A DNA stretch of 6,069 nucleotides from Syntrophomonas sp. (GTDB lineage Bacteria > Bacillota > Syntrophomonadia > Syntrophomonadales > Syntrophomonadaceae), in assembly GCA_028709355.1 (NCBI GenBank), contig JAQVXF010000073.1, positions 1 to 6,069 of the forward strand, read 5' to 3'. The translations under genes and the position numbers were made by a program. Below, one piece after another: positions 1-4,138 of the stretch (position 1 is the first letter of the stretch; each line of letters begins with the position of its first letter). Below the pieces are notes generated by a model. It was not told the DNA's origin. It made no database searches and saw only the letters and a list, made by a program, of their open reading frames with translations.

Positions 1-242
1 TGGCATTATCGCCAGTATTCAGCGGGGCCCTAACCACCTATACCGCAACCACCGCAAATGCAACCACGGTCATCACTGCAGTGGCGGTCAAGTCTACTGC
101 TACGGTGGCGGTCAAGCTGAACGGAGTAGCGCATGTCAACGGTACGGCAGCAACTTGGGCAGCCGGAGCCAACACGGTCCAGATAACAGTCACCTTCGGG
201 GCGGTCAGTAAAATTTATACCGTGACCGTCGCCAAGACATAG
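1..242 (+). CDS. C-terminus of phage structural protein with cadherin-like beta-sandwich domain (5' end outside window)
   Basis: The frame is open from the first base and stops at TAG 240-242, giving the last 79 residues of a protein that starts upstream. It reads ALSPVFSGALTTYTATTANA, then alternating Val/Thr/Ala strands, a VKLNGVAHVNG turn, TWAAGANTVQITVTF and a final YTVTVAK. This is the pattern of the cadherin-like beta-sandwich family (Pfam PF12733 type): an LSP.FSG..T.Y start, a V.VNG centre, a G.N.I.V.V strand and a Y.V.V end. Such domains occur at the C-termini of Gram-positive surface and phage virion proteins. Because a gp10-like neck gene follows 12 bases later, the parent is probably a head or head-tail protein carrying a surface-exposed decoration domain. 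Which one (capsid, connector or separate decoration protein) cannot be told from this fragment. Domain call fairly sure; parent identity unknown. Confidence 0.75.
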   Translation, partial: ALSPVFSGALTTYTATTANATTVITAVAVKSTATVAVKLNGVAHVNGTAATWAAGANTVQITVTFGAVSKIYTVTVAKT

Positions 243-248
243 GGGGGG
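242..248 (+). promoter_or_regulatory. G7 ribosome binding site deciding the GTG 255 start
   Basis: A run of seven G bases begins on the last base of the upstream TAG stop. It ends six bases before GTG 255, a normal spacing. The in-frame TTG at 249 directly abuts the run and would leave no spacer, so GTG 255 is preferred. G tracts can pair with the anti-Shine-Dalgarno CCUCC using G-U wobble. Confidence 0.6.
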
Positions 249-254
249 TTGCCT

Positions 255-632
255 GTGGAAAAAGTATCCGTGAATCAACTGGCAGACGCTATCACCCAGG
301 CTGTTAGGGAGTATACCGATGACGTCACTGCTGCCATCGTCAAGGCTACCGACGAAACGGCTGATAAGGTTCTGCGGGACGTCAAGGCAGCGGCTCCGGG
401 GACCGGCAGATATCGGGCCGGCTTCGCCAAAAACAACCAGTCCACGTCCAGCAACCGGCGGTATGTGGTTTGGAATAAGAAATACTACAACCTGGTGCAT
501 CTGTTGGAGAAGGGGCATGCCACACGGAATGGTGGCAGGACAAGGTCGTTTCCTCATATGGCCCCGGCAGAGCGGGCCCACGTTTATGAATACGAGGAAA
601 GAGTAAAAAAAATCATCAGGAACGGGGGTTAG
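255..632 (+). CDS. HK97 gp10-like head-tail joining / tail completion protein
   Basis: This 125-residue protein belongs, by its pattern, to the HK97 gp10-like family, whose members act at the neck between the portal/connector complex and the tail tube. Residues about 1-50 are helical and charged, with acidic/Ala heptads. Then come a conserved-looking AAPGTGRYRAGF, YVVWNKKYYNLVHLLEKGHA and, near the end, FPHMAPAER; the HLLE.GHA...GG......PH.APAE signature is the hallmark of the family. Size is typical. GTG 255 was chosen over TTG 249 for ribosome-binding spacing. It sits 12 bases after the previous stop and 3 bases before the next ATG, so it is co-transcribed with its neighbours. An A8 run near the 3' end (605-612) forms an in-phase A_AAA_AAA slippery heptamer. 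Family assignment is strong; the precise place in the neck is from family knowledge. Confidence 0.9.
   Translation: MEKVSVNQLADAITQAVREYTDDVTAAIVKATDETADKVLRDVKAAAPGTGRYRAGFAKNNQSTSSNRRYVVWNKKYYNLVHLLEKGHATRNGGRTRSFPHMAPAERAHVYEYEERVKKIIRNGG
624..628 (+). promoter_or_regulatory. G5 ribosome binding site overlapping the end of the gp10-like gene
   Basis: GGGGG lies inside the last two sense codons of the gp10-like gene, seven bases before ATG 636 and four before GTG 633. Spacing and codon type both favour ATG 636 as the start of the next gene. Confidence 0.55.
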
Positions 633-635
633 GTG

Positions 636-971
636 ATGACACTGGCAGAACTTAAAACGGCGCTGGAGGGCACAGGGTTGCCAGTAGCATATCGGGAGTT
701 TATCAGCACTGTCGAGAATCCTGCTCCCGCCCCCCCCTTTATCTGTATCCAGTTCGCCAACTCTGACGACGTGATGGCTGATAACCAGAACTACAAAGGG
801 ATAGGCAATTATGATGTGGAGCTTTACGCCGAGCTCAAAGATCAGACTACCGAGGGATTGGTTGAAGCGGTACTGCAAACCAATCGGCTTGCTTGGCGAA
901 AAAGCGAATACTACATCGAAACGGAGAAATTTAACCAGGTTGTGTATGAAATCCAACTAATAGGAGGTTAA
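636..971 (+). CDS. Putative tail terminator / minor tail-head component
   Basis: This 111-residue protein starts at ATG 636; GTG 633 directly before it is a possible alternative adding one residue. It opens with TLAELKTALEGTGLPVAYREF, followed by a PAPPFICIQF strand, YDVELYAELKD, LVEAVLQTNRL and a C-terminal FNQVVYEIQLIGG strand. The architecture (N-terminal helix, GLPVAY..F, a PPFI strand, V.LY..KD, E..L) matches small Firmicutes phage proteins always found between the gp10-like gene and the major tail protein. By position these correspond to tail-terminator proteins that cap the tube. There is no membrane segment or signal peptide. The last codons double as the ribosome binding site of the major tail gene, so the two are translationally linked. 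A C8 tract (730-737) encodes part of the APAPPF segment. Phage structural role confident; terminator role is mainly positional. Confidence 0.72.
   Translation: MTLAELKTALEGTGLPVAYREFISTVENPAPAPPFICIQFANSDDVMADNQNYKGIGNYDVELYAELKDQTTEGLVEAVLQTNRLAWRKSEYYIETEKFNQVVYEIQLIGG
961..968 (+). promoter_or_regulatory. Near-perfect Shine-Dalgarno for the major tail protein
   Basis: TAGGAGGT overlaps the final sense codons of the preceding gene, with AGGAGG ending seven bases before ATG 975. It is among the strongest ribosome binding sites in the window, which fits the high copy number needed for the tube protein. Confidence 0.85.
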
Positions 972-974
972 ACG

Positions 975-1871
975 ATGGCTAATAAAATTACTTACGGTCT
1001 TGAAGATGTCCATATAGCCTTTAAGGGCGTGGCCCAGGTGGAGAGTATCGAAGTCACTCACGGGTGTGATGTAGATGGTGAGATTACCGTAACTATAACT
1101 GGGGCGGCCTTAACAGGCGGTAGCGAGGCGGTCCAGGTGGCTCTGGCAACTGAGTCCCATTCAACAGTTACCCAGGTGGCCTCGGTGGTGGCCAATACAC
1201 TAAATAACAATGCTGATGTCGGAGCAAACTATGTCGCGTCAAATATTGCGGGAGTTATCTATCTGACTGCCAAGGTGGTAGCTGTTGATGACAATACCCT
1301 GGCGATCGCTTTTACGCCCGGTTCAACTGCTGTGGCTGTTGGGTCCAGCACGAGTGTTACAGCCGGCGCAACAGGGTGGCAGGCTCCGGTAGCCGTCCCC
1401 GGGGCAGTCCGCTTTACTCCCAGCTCCCAAGGCCAGGAATCCACATTCTACGCTGACAATGGGCCGTACTTCGTGGTCACCGCCAATAACGGTTATACTG
1501 CTGAACTGGAGATGGCATTGGTACCCGATGCTACCCTGGCCACTATGCTGGGTTGGCAGGTCGACAGCAACGGAACCCTGGTCGAACTTACCAACGGAAC
1601 CCCGACCAGATTTGCACTTATGGGAATGGTCATGGGCGATGATAAGAACCGTAGATTTGTGTACTGGGATTGCCAGGCGTCCCGCCCGTCCAAAGAGGAG
1701 AAAACCAAGGGTGAGACCATTGAACCCAATACCGACGTCTTAAACCTGACCATATTCCCGATCGAGATCAGCGGAGTATCTATGGTTAAGGGTGTGATGG
1801 AGTTGAGCGCAACCAATACTGCTGAATATGCAGCCTTCTTCACCACCGTATATACTCCAGTATTTCCATAA
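975..1871 (+). CDS. Major tail (tube) protein, phi13/TP901-like, with inserted beta domain
   Basis: This 298-residue protein is the subunit that polymerises into the tail tube. Residues 1-18 (ANKITYGLEDVHIAF) and 135-298 make the conserved tube fold. Recognisable family segments are VPGAVRFTPSSQGQESTFYADNGPYF (141-166), ANNGYTAELEMALVPD (170-185), the FALMGMVMGDDKNRRFVYWDC stretch (213-233) and the ASRPSKEEKTKGETIEPNTD segment (235-254). These are characteristic of phi13/TP901-type major tail proteins of Firmicutes phages. Residues about 21-132 do not belong to that fold and look like an extra domain, listed separately; without it the protein would be about 185 residues, the usual size. It has two cysteines, one in each part (31 and 233). 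The gene follows a strong AGGAGG site and precedes the tail chaperone genes, the standard order. The role is very secure. Confidence 0.93.
   Translation: MANKITYGLEDVHIAFKGVAQVESIEVTHGCDVDGEITVTITGAALTGGSEAVQVALATESHSTVTQVASVVANTLNNNADVGANYVASNIAGVIYLTAKVVAVDDNTLAIAFTPGSTAVAVGSSTSVTAGATGWQAPVAVPGAVRFTPSSQGQESTFYADNGPYFVVTANNGYTAELEMALVPDATLATMLGWQVDSNGTLVELTNGTPTRFALMGMVMGDDKNRRFVYWDCQASRPSKEEKTKGETIEPNTDVLNLTIFPIEISGVSMVKGVMELSATNTAEYAAFFTTVYTPVFP
1035..1370 (+). other. Inserted Thr/Ala/Val-rich beta domain within the major tail protein
   Basis: Residues about 21-132 of the major tail protein interrupt the conserved tube fold between the N-terminal ITYGLEDVHIAF strand and the VPGAV strand. 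The segment runs GEITVTITGAALTGGSEAVQVAL, then a helix VTQVASVVANTLNN, a short strand region, VIYLTAK, DDNTLAIAF and a closing VTAGATG. The order (G..TVT.T...L.GS...V.VAL, a T..QVA..V...L helix, V.LTAK...NDA.L.IA, final TAG) resembles a beta-sandwich module I recall as recurring in diverse phage tail and surface proteins. It probably projects from the outside of the tube. Boundaries are estimates from where the tube motifs stop and resume. Confidence 0.65.
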
Positions 1872-1875
1872 GGAG
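1871..1875 (+). promoter_or_regulatory. Ribosome binding site of the tail chaperone gene
   Basis: AGGAG overlaps the TAA stop of the major tail gene by one base and lies six bases before ATG 1882. Confidence 0.75.
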
Positions 1876-1881
1876 TAGTGT

Positions 1882-2208
1882 ATGAGAGAAATTAAGATCG
1901 GCGAAAAGATAGTAAGGCTGAGGGCTACGCCCCCGGCCTTATTGTTTTACCGCCAGGAGTTTAAGGCCGACCTGATCGGCGACCTTATATCGTTCCAAAA
2001 AATATCGGAGGATCCATCAGCTTTCGACTCGGTGGCTCTGTTGCAGATGATATGGGCCATGGCCAAGGCGGATAACTACAATCACTTCCCTAGCTTCGTG
2101 ACATGGGTCGGCGAATTGGATAGTTTTGATTTCGGGGACGCTGAACTGTTACGGGACGTCATAGAGGAAGCAACTGCAGGCTTTTTTCGTGGCGGCAACT
2201 CCGGGTAA
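1882..2208 (+). CDS. Tail assembly chaperone, gpG-like (zero-frame product)
   Basis: This 108-residue protein lies between the major tail and tape measure genes, the invariant location of tail assembly chaperones, which coat the tape measure protein before tube polymerisation. It starts REIKIGEKIVRLRATPPALLFYRQEF, matching the K.G.K...L.AT......Y...F start common in Firmicutes phage chaperones. Helical segments follow, including ADLIGDLISFQ, VALLQMIWAMAKA and LLRDVIEEATAGFF. The zero frame ends at TAA 2206-2208, just past a T6C tract at 2182-2188. At that tract a fraction of ribosomes is expected to change frame and make a longer product. ATG 1882 is well supported by AGGAG six bases upstream. 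Role from position plus sequence style; confident. Confidence 0.85.
   Translation: MREIKIGEKIVRLRATPPALLFYRQEFKADLIGDLISFQKISEDPSAFDSVALLQMIWAMAKADNYNHFPSFVTWVGELDSFDFGDAELLRDVIEEATAGFFRGGNSG
2181..2188 (+). promoter_or_regulatory. Putative programmed frameshift site (C TTT TTT C) for the gpG/gpGT switch
   Basis: Zero-frame codons here are GGC TTT TTT CGT. The open frame downstream is offset by +1 (equivalently -2), so the classic -1 slip is ruled out: the -1 frame meets TAG at 2241. A Phe-tRNA on the second TTT (2185-2187) can move one base forward to TTC (2186-2188) without loss of pairing, entering the frame at GTG 2189. A two-base backward slip on the same run would also work and add one Phe. 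An AGG (2178-2180) lies four bases before the slip codon, close to the short Shine-Dalgarno spacing that stimulates +1 shifting in the RF2 gene. A weak CTCCG/CGGAG pairing (2199-2203 with 2226-2230) lies downstream. Confidence 0.65.
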
Positions 2209-2410
2209 GGAACACCAGGACGAATCGGAGCCCGAGCGGATAGACCTGATGCTGTTGTGCGTGGGCAAGAAAGCCGGGCTGTCGTTCGATGAGATCAACC
2301 TGATGCGGGTCCAGGATCTGCTCGATTACGTAAATATCTATTCTGAACAAGATAAGGATAAGCCGCGCAAGGCTACCCAGACCGATATCGATAAGTTTTA
2401 CGCGAGTTAG
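2189..2410 (+). CDS. Tail assembly chaperone T extension (reached by frameshift, forms gpGT)
   Basis: This frame encodes about 73 residues ending at TAG 2408-2410. It begins with a polar linker (ATPGKEHQDESEPERIDLM). A compact helical part follows, with LLCVGKKAGLSFDEINLMRV, QDLLDYVNIYSEQD and the tail KPRKATQTDIDKFYAS. The GLSFDEIN...V.DLLDYVNIY and ATQ.DIDKF segments are typical of the T half of Firmicutes gpGT proteins, which binds the tape measure protein. The frame is closed upstream by TAG 2162-2164 and overlaps the gpG frame. GTG 2189 lacks a good ribosome binding site, so fusion by frameshift is more likely than separate initiation. The +1 fusion joins 102 residues of gpG to this part for about 175 residues. 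An internal ATG at 2249 is a weak alternative start. Confidence 0.8.
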   Translation: MAATPGKEHQDESEPERIDLMLLCVGKKAGLSFDEINLMRVQDLLDYVNIYSEQDKDKPRKATQTDIDKFYAS

Positions 2411-2422
2411 GAGGTGGAGGGG
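2409..2422 (+). promoter_or_regulatory. Ribosome binding site deciding the tape measure start
   Basis: AGGAGGTGG starts inside the TAG stop of the chaperone T frame and is followed by GGAGGGG. The in-frame GTG at 2414 lies within the AGGAGGTGG itself and cannot use it, whereas ATG 2426 sits 8-11 bases downstream. ATG 2426 is therefore chosen. Confidence 0.75.
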
Positions 2423-2425
2423 CCC

Positions 2426-4138
2426 ATGGCAGAAACCATCAAAGGGATAAGTATTGTTATCGGCTCGGACACCACCGGCCTTAGTGCGGCACTGTCTGAG
2501 GTAACTAAAAAGAGTAAAGACATCCAGTCCGAGCTGAGGCAGGTAGAGAAGTTATTAAAATTCGACCCCAAGAATACCGAGTTGTTAGCCCAGAAGCAGA
2601 AGTTATTGGCTGATGCAGTTCAGAACAGCAAGTCAAAACTAGACAGCTTAAAGGCAGCCCAGGAGCAGGTCAACGAACAATTCCGCAAAGGCGAGATTAA
2701 CGAGGGGCAGTATCGCGCCTTTCAGCGCGAGGTATCTAAGGCCGAGCAGGAGTTATCTAAGTTTGAAGGCCAACTCAAGGAAACCGGCGGCGCAGCTAAG
2801 AAACTGGACGTCGATATAAAGGGCTTAGGTGAGAAACTTAAGGGATTAGGCACCGGATTAAGCGCCGGGGTCACTGCTCCGCTTGTGGCTGGATTCTTTG
2901 CGGTGACACAGGGCACCAAAGAGCTCCGCGGCGATCTGGCCACTCTTGCCACTAATGCCAAGATAGCCGGGCAAGACATGGGGGTGCTGGATGACGCCAT
3001 GACCAAGCTCTATGCGGTGACCGGCGAGACTGACTCCAATGTGGAGGGCTTATCTGAGTTACTGGCTACCGGGTTCCGGGACGAGCAACTCTCCACGCTC
3101 TTAGACTCTCTCTACGGGGCGTCCATAAAGTTCAAGGACACCATGAAGTTCGAGGGTATTGCTGACGGTCTCCAGGAGACACTGGCCACCGGTGCGGCAA
3201 TCGGCCCTTTTGCAGAATTGCTCGAACGCTCAGGGATAGCACTGGACGGGTTCAATGCGGGACTGACCGCAGCTATAGCGAACGGCACCGAGGAACAATA
3301 TGTACTCGATGTCCTGGCCAAAACTGGACTCGCTGAAACTTATGAAGCTTTCCGTAAGAACAATGAGGAAATGGTCAAAGCCGAGGAAGCTAATTTTCGG
3401 ATGCAGCAATCGTTTGCTGAACTAGGGGCCGCACTGGAACCGATAATGACACCAATGGTTGAGGGTTTAACAAACCTGGTAAACAAGTTCACCGAGTTGG
3501 ATCCAGTTGGACAAAAAGTAGTGCTGGTAATTGCCGGTATTGCAGCCGCGATCGGGCCGTTGCTGGTAGTCGTAGGTTCACTAATGACGGCCCTGCCGGC
3601 ATTAGGCGCGGCCTTTACTGTACTGACGGGACCAGTGGGCCTGGTTGTGGTCGCTATTACTGCGCTAATCGCTATTGGGGTGGCCTTATATAAGAATTGG
3701 GACGAAGTAAAAGCTAAATTGTTAGCGATATGGGCATCCATACTCGAGACAGCCAGGTGGGAAACCTTCAAAACTGGATTTTTAAACGTGTGGAGCGGCA
3801 TAGTTAATGGCCTTAAAGGCTATGTAAACGGCATAATCCGCATGGTTAATACGGTCATCGATGCATTGAACACTATCCAGGTGGATATCCCCGACTGGGT
3901 GCCCGGATTTGGCGGCAACAGCTTCGGGATAGATGTACCCAATGTGCCGTACTTGGGGACCGGCGGTATCGTAACCCGGCCAACACTGGCCATGATCGGC
4001 GAGTCCGGCCCGGAGGCGGTGATCCCGCTAAACCAGATGGGGCCATCCATCGGGACGATTAACATCTACGGCAGTAATGCTGATGATGTCTGGAACAAGT
4101 TTATGCGTGAACTTAACCGCCGGGGGGTGCGGATATGA
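2426..4138 (+). CDS. Tail tape measure protein (short form, 570 residues)
   Basis: This protein sets tail length and is ejected with the DNA. Residues about 15-120 are a charged coiled coil (LRQVEKLLKFDPKNTELLAQ onwards, rich in Lys/Glu/Gln). Residues about 140-280 are Ala/Gly/Thr-rich and include LSAGVTAPLVAGFFAVTQGT. At 310-360 come FRKNNEEMVKAEEANF and LEPIMTPMVEGLTNLVNKF. Residues 365-422 form a strongly hydrophobic stretch able to make two or more membrane-spanning helices, ending at YKNWDEV. Near the C-terminus, GTGGIVTRPTLAMIGESGPE followed by AVIPL (511-535) is a hallmark of tape measure C-termini. No peptidase or lysozyme motif is visible. At about 0.15 nm per helical residue the length implies a tail of roughly 85 nm, short for a siphovirus. 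The stop overlaps the next start (ATGA), implying translational coupling. Confidence 0.94.
   Translation: MAETIKGISIVIGSDTTGLSAALSEVTKKSKDIQSELRQVEKLLKFDPKNTELLAQKQKLLADAVQNSKSKLDSLKAAQEQVNEQFRKGEINEGQYRAFQREVSKAEQELSKFEGQLKETGGAAKKLDVDIKGLGEKLKGLGTGLSAGVTAPLVAGFFAVTQGTKELRGDLATLATNAKIAGQDMGVLDDAMTKLYAVTGETDSNVEGLSELLATGFRDEQLSTLLDSLYGASIKFKDTMKFEGIADGLQETLATGAAIGPFAELLERSGIALDGFNAGLTAAIANGTEEQYVLDVLAKTGLAETYEAFRKNNEEMVKAEEANFRMQQSFAELGAALEPIMTPMVEGLTNLVNKFTELDPVGQKVVLVIAGIAAAIGPLLVVVGSLMTALPALGAAFTVLTGPVGLVVVAITALIAIGVALYKNWDEVKAKLLAIWASILETARWETFKTGFLNVWSGIVNGLKGYVNGIIRMVNTVIDALNTIQVDIPDWVPGFGGNSFGIDVPNVPYLGTGGIVTRPTLAMIGESGPEAVIPLNQMGPSIGTINIYGSNADDVWNKFMRELNRRGVRI
4122..4127 (+). promoter_or_regulatory. 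G6 ribosome binding site and ATGA coupling for the hub gene
   Basis: GGGGGG lies in the last codons of the tape measure gene, seven bases before ATG 4135. That ATG overlaps the TGA stop (4136-4138). The arrangement suggests re-initiation by ribosomes finishing the tape measure protein. Confidence 0.6.

Noticed and set aside
730..737. C8 homopolymer in the terminator-like gene as a phase-variation or broken-gene signal
   Set aside because: The reading frame is intact across it and encodes the PPF segment expected for the family, so there is no sign of a frameshift here. It remains only a possible sequencing-error hotspot.
30..956. A 308-codon open frame on the - strand across three + strand genes
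   Set aside because: It spans the cadherin-like tail, the gp10-like gene and the terminator-like gene in antisense. Its translation is rich in Cys, Arg and Pro with no family resemblance, as expected of a shadow frame.
2414..2425. GTG 2414 as the tape measure start
   Set aside because: This GTG lies within the AGGAGGTGG ribosome binding site itself, so it could not be initiated from it. ATG 2426 has normal spacing.
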